Notes under the pieces: generated by a model
Databases searched by the model: none
What the model was told of the DNA's origin: nothing
The model's input: the letters and a program-made list of their open reading frames with translations, nothing else
Shown: piece by piece, positions 1 to 7,980 of the stretch
Position numbering within the stretch: position 1 is the stretch's first letter
How the letters are laid out: each line of letters starts with the position of its first letter
Translations under genes and position numbers: made by a program
NCBI RefSeq assembly: GCF_000003815.2
Contig: NW_023365821.1
Location: 7,330 to 37,959, forward strand
DNA from: Branchiostoma floridae
Taxonomy: Eukaryota > Chordata > Leptocardii > Amphioxiformes > Branchiostomatidae
Direction of reading: 5' to 3'
DNA length: 30,630 bases

Positions 1-150
1 GTGAAAGGGAAAAGCAGTGATGGTGCTGTCGTTGGTGCTGAAAAACGTGCTGGTGTACATCTCGGTACAGATCGTGCTGTTGTTAGAGTATAGGAACATT
101 CCATCGTTGTCTGTGACATTCACAGCATAGGTTAAGCTATCTATAGCCAT
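1..150 (-). CDS. Rhodopsin-type GPCR copy A, N-terminal fragment (window edge)
   Basis: This is the first 50 codons of a third receptor paralogue, whose remainder lies left of the window. The frame is open from the ATG at 148-150 to base 1. It aligns with the N-terminus of copy C (LTYAVNVTDNDGMFLYSNNS and onward), so it is the extracellular tail, rich in N-x-S/T sequons. The start is chosen at the Met equivalent to codon 5 of copy C, because the upstream ATG used in C (6576-6578) reads ATA here. A TTTACTGCAG splice-acceptor-like sequence lies just upstream on the minus strand, as in C. No transmembrane segment is visible, so identity rests on similarity to the full neighbours. Whether the gene is intact outside the window is unknown. 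Confidence 0.75.
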   Translation of the reverse strand, partial: MAIDSLTYAVNVTDNDGMFLYSNNSTICTEMYTSTFFSTNDSTITAFPFH

Positions 151-615
151 ATCCACATCTATGTTTGCCTCCCTGCAGTAAAGACAGCGAACTACAATGA
201 GAAATCGCCAGTAGCAGGCTGTACAGAATAGAAAGCTTTTGTTCTTAAATGCTTTGTCTGCACTTAATACATTAATTATAAGGAGTATATATAATGCTCG
301 TTTTATGACTTGTTGTTGATTGCTGAAATTCACCTTATATTTCTTTATGAGCCTATCACAACAAAACAAGTCTAACGTTCATAGGGAATGATTCTTTCAG
401 AAAAGATACGCAATGTTTCTGTCTTTAAACAAAATATGGGTAACTTAAATGTATATAATGGCATCTACACAAACTATCAATTCATTGTCTAGTTGTGAAC
501 TAAATGTACATACGATAAACTTCCACATACGTACGATGAAGCTTTGTGCAGCCGTTCGTAGAATGCCCGTCGAAGTAACTGTTGTCTATGTGGAAATGAG
601 TGGATAGGGACCGTT

Positions 616-665
616 ACCGTTCAGATCACTGTTTGATCAGCAGACTTTAGACCAATCTCTGGAGT
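616..665 (-). promoter_or_regulatory. 50-base promoter block of copy A, identical to that of copy C
   Basis: These 50 bases match 7046-7095 without a mismatch, whereas the flanks carry many substitutions and indels. The block contains TTGATCA and AGACCAATC (a CCAAT box, ATTGGTCT on the gene strand). It lies about 470-515 bases upstream of the copy A start codon. A diverged version is found at 4775-4810 upstream of copy B. Shared retention suggests a functional promoter or enhancer element; which factor binds cannot be told from sequence. Confidence 0.55.
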
Positions 666-1300
666 CCCTGAGGGCAAACTCCGCCCCTAAAAATGACTTG
701 TAACCTTTGAGATTGGTTGGGGAGTATTTATGCAACTTCGATGGTGTATAATGGGATTGGAAATGTATCAGCTTAAGACAACCGTAATAGTGTTTTGTAA
801 GGTGCTTTACTAGGTTGGATTTGTTGAGAGGGTCATTAAGTTGATCGGCTCATTCGCCATCAGCTATGGATTGGAATGGATAAGCAAGATAGTCCAGAGC
901 ATAAGCGATTACAGACAATTGGGTCGCACTCACATAATGAAGCAATCAAAGTTTACAAACCTGAAGCAAAAGAGACGGAAGACTTCCCCGTTCATCCTAT
1001 CCCTTAAAGTAGGCTTTGGTTACACTACCGCATCAAACGAGCACATTTTGTTAGCAGAATCTAAAGGACACTTGTGATAACACAGTTGTCTACTATGTCG
1101 TGCAGTTCTATGTTTACTTTGTGCATTGTTGTCTACACTTTTATGGTTGTGTTTGTTACATTCATTGCGTCATGCTATAGACCACATGTACCTAGGCCGC
1201 CGATGCATGAAACAAGGGTTGTTGACCCGACTGTTCCTCGAATGAAACCACAGAGTGAGTGAAGGGAACGGTGTGGCATATGAGGTTGTAATAGCAAATG

Positions 1301-1379
1301 ATAGATGGAATAGATAGGTTGAGATCATGACATGGTTTTATGTATCATGTCATGATCGTAATCTATCTATTCTATCTAT
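1301..1379. repeat. Hairpin: 34-base inverted repeat with 11-base loop
   Basis: Arms 1301-1334 and 1346-1379 are near-perfect reverse complements, rich in GATA/TCTA and GATCATGACATG, with a loop at 1335-1345. A (ATCT)n-type simple repeat follows to about 1400. It sits where copy C carries a foldback MITE, inside the duplicated upstream block. It may be a small foldback element or a slippage-derived palindrome. Confidence 0.75.
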
Positions 1380-1480
1380 ATCGATCTATCGATCTATATA
1401 AGGATGATGTATAATCACCTTGTAATTGATACATTGTCCAATATTTGAGAAATATGAAGTTGTGAAGGTGAGTCAGAAGA

Positions 1481-3067
1481 GTCACATTGTTGCAGTATTG
1501 CCTTATCGTGAAACGTGACTTGTTATTATGTCCTGTACTCGGATAATGTTTCTGTTAACTATTGCTAACAGGTCAATAAGATTTAATGTTTCCTTTGTCA
1601 AACTGTTGCTTTCATTGAGAGCATTGTTTGGTTTGGTTTGGTTTGCTTTGATACAGATCTCCATTAGTGGCTGATATGTCACTATTTTTCCTGGAGTCCG
1701 GGTGATTTGTAGAGAATCACCAATTCTAGACGGAAGGATTTGCACCATCGCACACCGCACCATCGCACGTGTGGGGGTTCTTTAACGTGTATGGGGTGTG
1801 GCTCTCCCCAGACACGGGACCTCCATTTAACGTCCTATCCGAGGGACGGCCCTAGCCGAACCTGGGTACTCCTTTTAACCTGAGTAAAGTGAGGATTGTT
1901 GATAGGCGAGACAAATTTTAAGGGGGGGGGGCAAAATCTCTTAGAGAAAAGAAAGAAGAAAATATGTAGGTCCAGGGAAAAGGGAAGGAAAGGAAAAGTG
2001 AAGATGAGAAAGGGGCAAAAGTAAAATTCTGTTAGAAACTTTTGGAAATACTGGCTGTAATCTAAATCTATTAAATCAACCCAGGACGCAAAATCTGAAC
2101 GTCATGTATTGTACATTCACATCACTTACGTTTATTGATTTCATAAAGCATGAGAACAAATGCCAACTAATAAAAATACTGACCAACATGAACACAATCG
2201 GCAAGTTATATCACATGTTACATCATATGCCCGCCGATATTTGACTAACGCATATTTCAACATTGCGTTAAATGTTCTCAATTGTCTGGATTACACACAA
2301 CTTTACATCGCACCTTCACAACAGTTTGTTTTACAATGTAACTTCACTTTTGACTTTGCATACATTGAACTTGTCCATTATACGACAAATCCAATGTTAG
2401 CATTTGAGCTAATCTTGTACATGTTTTACAACATATGCTAAACGTCTACCACCAAGTAATACATGTATGTACATTTATACAACTATCAGGTTTATACCAT
2501 CGCCAGGTTTACACTAAACAATTCAAAAATATTTACCAGGAAACACAATTATACATCACATATTTACTTCCATACAAGTGGTTATACATGTCGTTACCAC
2601 ATTGCCGCCTTACTTATATCACGTGCTAAAACGGTAAAATCCTATTACGCAAATACAGACTATACCACTTTCAGGTATACGGGGTGTTCACCTCAGTTAG
2701 GTTCGTCGACACATATAGATGGTATAGAAACTGTTCATTACTATCTTGACATCTATGAGATGACTTCATTCTTCCGCGTAACATAATCTGAGTAGAAATC
2801 TAAAAGTACTCACCGCCACCCACCTGTAGGGTAGCGGACAGGGAGTAGCACCCCTGCCCTTGAGGAACTGGGTTCTCTCTCCCTCTCTCTTACAAACACA
2901 ATGAAACACATCAAACCCCAGGAAAGAAGAAAAGTGACCACCCTGTCTTCAACAAGATTAGCCTGACCCAAAAACGTATCAGAGACTTCGAATCAGTCTA
3001 TTGAAGTTGACACGTAAAAAGAAGAAGAAGAAGTTGAGAAGGAAGGGGCGCTGTTGGCGGTCATCAT
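1481..3067. other. Intergenic DNA between copy A promoter flank and copy B, no gene recognised
   Basis: I see no supported gene. Contents are a short G10 run near 1922-1931, a purine-rich tract at about 1935-2025, an AT-rich stretch (2100-2790) with overlapping chance open frames in two registers, a TC-rich simple tract near 2876-2890, and an AAG simple repeat near 3018-3034 just downstream of the copy B stop. The block at 1767-1880 is listed separately. Confidence 0.6.
1767..1880. repeat. Possible dispersed repeat core (SINE-like or LINE tail)
   Basis: The segment has a compact, GC-richer composition than its surroundings and contains phrases such as TTCTTTAACGTG, GGCTCTCCCC and ATCCGAGGGACGG. 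I recall near-identical phrases as a recurrent dispersed sequence in marine invertebrate genomes. No second copy occurs in this window, so the call rests on recognition rather than on internal evidence. Confidence 0.3.
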
Positions 3068-4243
3068 CTAGTCTGACACGGTGGGCAGGTTACAGGGTTC
3101 TCTAGGCTCAAAACAAATGTTCACGATCAAAGGTTCTGGGGTGAAAGGTTTTGGGGCCGAAGGTCGTTCAGGGTTAACCTCTGCCCTCCGACCCATAGAT
3201 GACCTGTGACCTGCCTGCCCCGGGTGGTCTTCGTTTTGCTGTCTCTGTGGCGAGATGCACGACAGCATCCGTCGGCAAGTCTTTTTAAAATCCGAGTTCT
3301 TTCTGATGTGAAGATAAGAGTTAACACAGCAGTTAGCATAGTACATTATCCAGACAATGGTACTCACGGGGGATGGCCAGTCCATACCAGACGCCAGAAA
3401 CACACAGGACGGACCCACTAGCACACAGAACACGCATGCCAGGACTGCCAGATTCTTCGACACTTTGAGCATGTTTTTCTTCTGCTGGTTTTGGATAGAC
3501 GGGTTGTTCGGGTTATAGGAGGCGTTTCTTATGTGGCGATAGATAGCGGTGTAGCTGTACAGCATGGTGAGGAGTGGCAGGGCGTACAGCGTCCCGATCA
3601 CCGCACGTGTTGCGAAGGCAGGCCCGGTCCCGGCGACGCAAACCCCAATCGACAGCATCCCAAGGAAGCCGAAGCCGAGCACGAAGGGAATGGCGGCCGT
3701 CCAGGACACGAGCCATGCCAGCAGGACGATCAGAACGTTGTTTCTGGTGGTGAAGACGGCATTGTAGGTGGATCTGGGCTTGGTGATGAGCATGTAGCGG
3801 TGGAAGGCGATGAGCGCCATGCAGGACAGCGAGGTGAACTTGTTGGAGATGCCGATGGTGGCGAGTGCGGCGCATAAGCCAGGATGGAACGGAACCCGGT
3901 GGGTGATGACAGTGTAGACGCCGAACGGCAGGTAGACTGTCGTCTCCATCAGGTCTCCCGCCGCCAGATTCACGATGAACCAGCTGGTGGCAGTTCGAAG
4001 CCTTTTGTTGAACCCCACAGCGAAGATGACGGTTCCGTTCAGCGTGGTTCCCACCACTGCTAGGAGACCCATGATCGTTGCCACACCAACAACGGCTGCC
4101 GTCGATCGGGGGGAAGCGGTTGTGGGAAAAGCGGTGCTGTCGTTAGTGCTGAAAAGCGTGCTGTTGGAGTATGGACGCATCCAATCGCTGAACGTTGCGT
4201 TTACAACAAAGGTCGTGTTTACGAAGTCAATTTCCATCCCCAT
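3068..4243 (-). CDS. Rhodopsin-type (class A) GPCR, copy B, complete and intronless
   Basis: A 391-residue seven-TM receptor. An extracellular tail of about 47 residues carries sequons at N9, N15, N27 and N34. TM1 is about 48-77 with N69 (1.50), TM2 85-108 with LAAGD (D97, 2.50), TM3 121-152 with C124 (3.25), TM4 167-193 with W177, an ECL2 Cys at 202 as the disulfide partner, TM5 210-236 with P223, TM6 262-286 with P278, and TM7 293-313. A Lys/Arg-rich helix 8 and a Pro-rich tail of about 65 residues follow. Departures from the family are H148-R-Y for DRY, Val at 6.48 in place of Trp, and N308-S-x-x-H for NPxxY. The ligand is unknown; overall form is nearest to small-ligand or melatonin-like class A receptors, but it is best called an orphan of a lineage-specific expansion. 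ATG at 4241-4243 is the first in frame; Met3 is an alternative. A TATA box lies about 90 bases upstream. Confidence 0.93.
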   Translation of the reverse strand: MGMEIDFVNTTFVVNATFSDWMRPYSNSTLFSTNDSTAFPTTASPRSTAAVVGVATIMGLLAVVGTTLNGTVIFAVGFNKRLRTATSWFIVNLAAGDLMETTVYLPFGVYTVITHRVPFHPGLCAALATIGISNKFTSLSCMALIAFHRYMLITKPRSTYNAVFTTRNNVLIVLLAWLVSWTAAIPFVLGFGFLGMLSIGVCVAGTGPAFATRAVIGTLYALPLLTMLYSYTAIYRHIRNASYNPNNPSIQNQQKKNMLKVSKNLAVLACVFCVLVGPSCVFLASGMDWPSPVSTIVWIMYYANCCVNSYLHIRKNSDFKKTCRRMLSCISPQRQQNEDHPGQAGHRSSMGRRAEVNPERPSAPKPFTPEPLIVNICFEPREPCNLPTVSD

Positions 4244-4328
4244 ACTGATATTGTTGTGTTGCTCGGGCTAGCAACACCTCTTTTGTGCATTTGTGGTCTG
4301 AAATGATACGACTTAGATCAACCCTGGG

Positions 4329-4335
4329 CTTTATA
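4329..4335 (-). promoter_or_regulatory. TATA box of GPCR copy B
   Basis: TATAAAG on the minus strand lies about 86 bases upstream of the copy B start codon. It sits in a GC-containing context (GGTC-TATAAAG-CCC), which makes it stand out from the AT-rich background. It would place transcription initiation about 55-60 bases before the ATG. Confidence 0.5.
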
Positions 4336-4774
4336 GACCACGGGCTATGTATTAACTTGCATTATTAATGTCATAATGACTAGTTGTAATTTTTCACTCT
4401 GAGTGAAATTCATATTAATAAATCTTGACATTGTTCGTGACAAGTAATCAAATTAAGCTTCTTATTCCACCAGGACACCTTTAAATACTGTATATGAAAG
4501 GAAGGAAATGTTCTTATTGAATTTATTTCCTCTCCGGTGATGTCTTGAAAAGCCTTCAACAAGCGACCAACAATGCCTTCCTCTTTGACGAACCTTAACA
4601 ACGACAGTACAAATATATCCTCATCCGAGATGTATCTTGCATTGAAACATGTTACTATCAGTTGCTCACGTATCAAGTTGATTCCCTGCGTATGTTCTGA
4701 AAAAGCCAATGATGGCAATGGGCATTGGGGGGAGGGGGGTTCCTTTGACAGGAATCACTACAGTTGAGACCTCA

Positions 4775-4810
4775 GTTTGATTGACAATCCAACCAGACCA
4801 ATCCTGAGGC
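4775..4810 (-). promoter_or_regulatory. CCAAT-containing block of copy B, homologous to the A/C promoter block
   Basis: GTTTGAT, then AGACCAATC, then CTGAGG occur in the same order and with nearly the same spacing as in the 50-base block of copies A and C. The distance to the start codon is also similar, about 530-570 bases. The core AGACCAATC is at 4795-4803. This looks like a diverged common promoter module. Confidence 0.45.
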
Positions 4811-5369
4811 CATGAGAAAACATATCCACACCTTGATAAGACAGGTGAGATTAGTGATTCGCTGTGCGTTCATTTTGTGCCGTATACGTAAAGTTTTTTT
4901 TCGTCAACGTTAGTGCATACATATATATCAGTGGACAAGTCTTCACCTGCCATTTCTATAGCAGTTCGGGGACCTGACCAGACATCGATGTTAGATAGAC
5001 AACTGCACATGAGACGTCAGGAACAGGACATTTGTGAATTTTACGAGTACGGCATTTTTTTTAAAGTTGGGATTGATGTTGCCATCTTTATTTGTAACTG
5101 TTTTGATGGTTTTTGTATGTGAACATCGACAAAAAACTAATGTTCTTTTGTACAGGTCTGCGTCACACAAACGCTAATAGCATTACATGGTATGCAGTGA
5201 GATTTTACCATCAGACATGTTTGTCTATGATTACATACCAATCAAGTATGGTCGTTTTTCGCTCGAATCAACGATTTGAACGCAAACCCCTCCAATCTTC
5301 CACATATGAGTCACTTTTCTAAAACTTCGAACAGCGGAAAGAAGGAACTAATGGTTTGATATCAAGTAT

Positions 5370-6578
5370 CTAGGTTGACACATTAGGTAATTCGCAATAA
5401 TAGGTAGGCTCCCTTGGCTCAAGACGGGTTATATATGTACGCTGTGTGATCAAAGTTCTAACGGGATTTGCTTCGCCCCTACGGTCAACGGGTTGAACAA
5501 ATCTTCCCTGTCTAGGACCATCTTGATTTTGCACTCTCTGTGGTGGGCAACAGAAGAAAATCTTTCGACAGGCCTTCTTAAAATACGAATTATTTTTGAT
5601 ATGCAGAAGCGCATTGATACTGCAGTTGGTATAATACATAATCCAGACTAGGGCGCTCACAGAGGCTGGCCAGCCCGCACCAGAGACCAGAAGAATACAA
5701 GAGGGGAAACCTAGCACACAGAAGACGCCTGCCAGAACCGCGAGGTTTTTTGACACTTTGAGCAGATTTTTCTTCTGCTGGAGCTGAATACATNNNNNNN
5801 NNNNNNNNNNNNNNNNNNNNNNNNNNNNNNNNNNNNNNNNNNNNNNNNNNNNNNNNNNNNNNNNNNNNNNNNNNNNNNNNNNNNNNNNNNNNNNNNNNNN
5901 NNNNNNNNNNNNNNNNNNNNNNNNNNNNNNNNNNNNNNNNNNNNNNNAAGGCATACGGATGAAGCCGAAGCTGAGCACGAAGGGAATGGCGGCCGTCCAG
6001 GACACGACCCAGGCCAGCAGGACGATCAGAACGTTGTTTCTGGTGGTGAAGACGGCCTTGTAGGTGGATCTGGGCTTGGTGATGAGCATGTAGCGGTGGA
6101 AAGCGATGAGCGCCATGCAGGACAGCGAGGTGAACTTGTTGGAGATGCCGATGGTGGCAAGTGCGGCACATAAGCCAGGGTGGAACGGAACCCGGTAGGT
6201 GATAACAGTGTACACGCCGAACGGCAGATAGACTGCCGTCTCCAGGAGGTCTCCCGCCGCCAGATTCACCACGAACCAGCTGGTGGCAGTTCGGAGCCTT
6301 TTGTTAAACCCCACAGCGAAGATGACGGTTCCGTTCAGCGTGGTTCCCACCACGGCCAGAAGACCCAGGACCATCGCCACGCCAACAATGAAACCCTGCG
6401 TTGGTTGGAGGGAAGCCGGCGTGGGGACAGCAGTGACCGTGCTGTCGTTGGAGCTAGAAAACGTGCTGTTGTACATCTCGGTACAGATCGTGCTGTTGTT
6501 AGAGTATAGGAACATTCCATCGTTGTCTGTGACATTCACAGCGTAGGTCAAATTATCTAGGACCATATCTACATCCAT
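5370..6578 (-). CDS. Rhodopsin-type (class A) GPCR, copy C, with an internal assembly gap
   Basis: A receptor of about 402 codons, paralogue of copy B, same strand, intronless over the coding part. The N-terminal tail has several sequons. TM1-TM4 are nearly identical to B (GTTLNGTVIF, NLAAGDLLET, AFHRYMLI, LAWVVSWTAAIP). The gap at 5794-5947 hides ECL2 and TM5. After it come TM6 (FCVLGFP, with no Trp at 6.48) and TM7 (N-A-L-L-H in place of NPxxY), then a basic tail. The start is taken at ATG 6576-6578 (good context, AAACATGG). The open frame extends upstream to 6665, but a TTTTACTGCAG acceptor lies at 6589-6599, so those codons are probably intron. The copy A equivalent starts four codons later (6566 here). 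The frame stays open across the gap, and the gap fits the paralogue length within 3 bases. Confidence 0.9.
   Translation of the reverse strand: MDVDMVLDNLTYAVNVTDNDGMFLYSNNSTICTEMYNSTFSSSNDSTVTAVPTPASLQPTQGFIVGVAMVLGLLAVVGTTLNGTVIFAVGFNKRLRTATSWFVVNLAAGDLLETAVYLPFGVYTVITYRVPFHPGLCAALATIGISNKFTSLSCMALIAFHRYMLITKPRSTYKAVFTTRNNVLIVLLAWVVSWTAAIPFVLSFGFIRMPXXXXXXXXXXXXXXXXXXXXXXXXXXXXXXXXXXXXXXXXXXXXXXXXXXXXCIQLQQKKNLLKVSKNLAVLAGVFCVLGFPSCILLVSGAGWPASVSALVWIMYYTNCSINALLHIKNNSYFKKACRKIFFCCPPQRVQNQDGPRQGRFVQPVDRRGEANPVRTLITQRTYITRLEPREPTYYCELPNVST
5794..5947. other. Assembly gap inside GPCR copy C
   Basis: There are 154 N bases. Anchors on both sides are 187 bases apart here and 184 bases apart in copy B (3481 to 3665). 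The gap size is therefore realistic and frame-neutral. The missing part encodes the second extracellular loop and TM5. Confidence 0.99.
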
Positions 6579-6698
6579 GTTTGCCTGGCTGCAGTAAAAC
6601 AAGCGAAATCCAATGAGAATTTGCCAGTAGCAGACTCTACAAATAGAAAGAAATGATACTATCATATTTTGCTTTTACTCTTTAATGCTTTATCTGCA

Positions 6699-6705
6699 CT
6701 TTATA
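6699..6705 (-). promoter_or_regulatory. Candidate TATA box of GPCR copy C
   Basis: TATAAAG on the minus strand lies about 120 bases upstream of the start codon, in GTATAAAGTGCAG context. In copy A the aligned bases read TATTAAG, so the element is weaker there. A TA-repeat lies just upstream. If the ATG-proximal splice acceptor is used, this cannot be the TATA box of the spliced transcript. Confidence 0.3.
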
Positions 6706-6716
6706 CATTGATTTTG

Positions 6717-6734
6717 TATATATATATATATATA
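6717..6734. repeat. (TA)n microsatellite
   Basis: About nine TA units. The aligned position upstream of copy A has a shorter TATATATA, consistent with expansion after duplication. Confidence 0.85.
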
Positions 6735-7045
6735 ATGGTCGTTTTATCACTTTGTTGTTCCTCACTGAAATTCACCTTATCAGCCTGTCACAACAAAAGA
6801 AATATAACGTTTATAAGGAATGATTCATTTTAGAAAAGATACGCAATGTTTCTGTCTTTGAACAAAATATGGGCAACTTAAATATATATCACTATTCTTA
6901 CATTAATTATCCATTCATTGCCTATTTGTGAACTAAATTTACGTACGATAAACTTCCACTTACGTATGATCCAGGTTTCGGCAGCCGTTCGTAGAATGCC
7001 CGACGTAGGAGAGGTCAATGTGGAAATGAGTGGATAGGGATCTTA

Positions 7046-7095
7046 ACCGTTCAGATCACTGTTTGATCAGCAGACTTTAGACCAATCTCTGGAGT
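7046..7095 (-). promoter_or_regulatory. 50-base promoter block of copy C, identical to that of copy A
   Basis: This matches 616-665 base for base and has the same TTGATCA and AGACCAATC cores. It lies about 470-520 bases upstream of the copy C start codon. See the copy A entry for the comparison with B. Confidence 0.55.
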
Positions 7096-7580
7096 TCCTA
7101 GGCGCAAACTCCGCCCTTCAAATTGACTCGAAACCTTTGCGATTGGTCGGGGAGTATTTGTGCAACTTCGATTTTTTTTATAATGATCGGAAAAGTATCG
7201 GTTTAAGACGATTATAATAGTGTTTTGTAAGGTGCTTTACTAGGATGGATTTGGACAGAGGATTATTGACTCGATGATCGGCTCATTCGCTAGCAACTAA
7301 GGATTGGAAGAGATAAGCATGATGATCCAAGACCTAAGCGATTATACACAATCGGATCACACACATTATGGAATAAAAAAGTTTACAAACCTGAAGCAAA
7401 AGAGACGGAAGGCTTCCATTTTCACTCTATTCTTTAAAGTATAGGCTTTGGTGACGATGCCGCATCAAACAGAGCCCGTTTTGTATGGAATGTTAATTGA
7501 CAGCATATAGACGCTACTTATGATGATGACACAGTTGTCTGCTATGTAACGTAATTCTACGTTTACCTTGTGTGTTGTTA

Positions 7581-7802
7581 TGTAACACTGGTTCACCTTT
7601 ATTCGCTGGGTAACCTACATCCGTTGTCTTGAAAACAGGAATTTTTGGAAATATCAAGTCGACGGACGCTTGTTTAAAGCTGCAATATCTTCAAAATGTT
7701 GCAGTTTGAAACTGCCATCCGTCGAAGTGATATCCCAAAATATCCTGCTTTTTAACAAACCGAATGTAAGTTACCGGCGGATAAAGGTGACCCAGCGTTA
7801 CA
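7581..7802. mobile_element. Foldback MITE, 222 bases
   Basis: The element begins TGTAAC and ends GTTACA. The two halves are imperfect reverse complements along about 85-100 bases (outer arms near TTCACCTTTAT / ATAAAGGTGACC, inner arms around GACGGA / TCCGTC). There is no coding capacity. It interrupts the alignment between the A and C upstream regions, so it inserted after or around the duplication. I see no clear target-site duplication, so superfamily is unassigned. Confidence 0.75.
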
Positions 7803-7980
7803 TCTATCTATCTATCTAGGGACGCTACGTAGTCCCCTTAATGTTACACTTATAGATACATTTGTCCAATGGCAATAGTTGAGAAATACACCTTTTGAAA
7901 GTTTGGATTTCATTTTGAATTTAAAACTTCTGAGGGTACTGTATAGATGATACAATAAAGATGGATTGACTGAATTACGT

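Larger units (their letters stand above)
151..1480 (-). promoter_or_regulatory. Upstream region of copy A, duplicated upstream of copy C
   Basis: This stretch holds no convincing gene. From 151 to about 1115 it aligns closely with 6579-7575 upstream of copy C. After an interruption (the hairpin here, a MITE in C) the similarity resumes at about 1420-1465 versus 7850-7905. The duplicated unit therefore included receptor, promoter and about 1.4 kb of flank. A TATATATA stretch occurs near 286-294, and a second CCAAT-type element (ATTGGT) near 712-718. Short open frames at 841-1262 are not conserved in the C copy and look like chance. Confidence 0.6.
4244..5369. other. Intergenic DNA: copy B promoter and copy C downstream flank
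   Basis: This stretch holds the copy B promoter elements (TATA at 4329-4335, CCAAT block at 4775-4810) and otherwise AT-rich DNA. A 102-codon minus-strand open frame at 4410-4718 has a plausible amino-acid composition, but no recognised domain and no paralogous match upstream of A or C. I therefore do not call it a gene. Nothing else is supported up to the copy C stop. Confidence 0.55.
6579..7980 (-). promoter_or_regulatory. Upstream region of copy C, duplicated from copy A flank
   Basis: This region aligns with the copy A upstream flank to about 7575, is interrupted by a 222-base MITE, and resumes to about 7905. It contains a TATA box, a TA microsatellite, the 50-base conserved block and a second CCAAT-type element near 7140. 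A probable 3' splice site (ACTGCAG on the minus strand, AG at plus 6589-6590) just before the start codon suggests a 5'-UTR intron whose donor I cannot place. No coding region is supported. Confidence 0.55.

Noticed and set aside
841-1262. Two short adjacent plus-strand frames upstream of copy A
   Set aside because: The aligned DNA upstream of copy C has indels and stops in these frames, so they are not maintained as coding.
2160-2786. Overlapping plus-strand frames of 64-107 codons
   Set aside because: Three frames overlap in two registers in AT-rich DNA, with no motif; typical of chance.
3491-3877. Long plus-strand and alternate-minus open frames within GPCR copies B and C
   Set aside because: They are antisense or shifted readings of a GC-rich coding block. 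Both paralogues show them only because the receptor sequence is conserved.
4410-4718. 102-codon minus-strand open frame between copies B and C
   Set aside because: The composition is protein-like, but there is no recognised domain, no splice context and no counterpart in the other array intervals.
6579-6665. Upstream extension of copy C coding frame to ATG at 6665
   Set aside because: A splice-acceptor-like sequence conserved with copy A lies between it and the MDVDM start.
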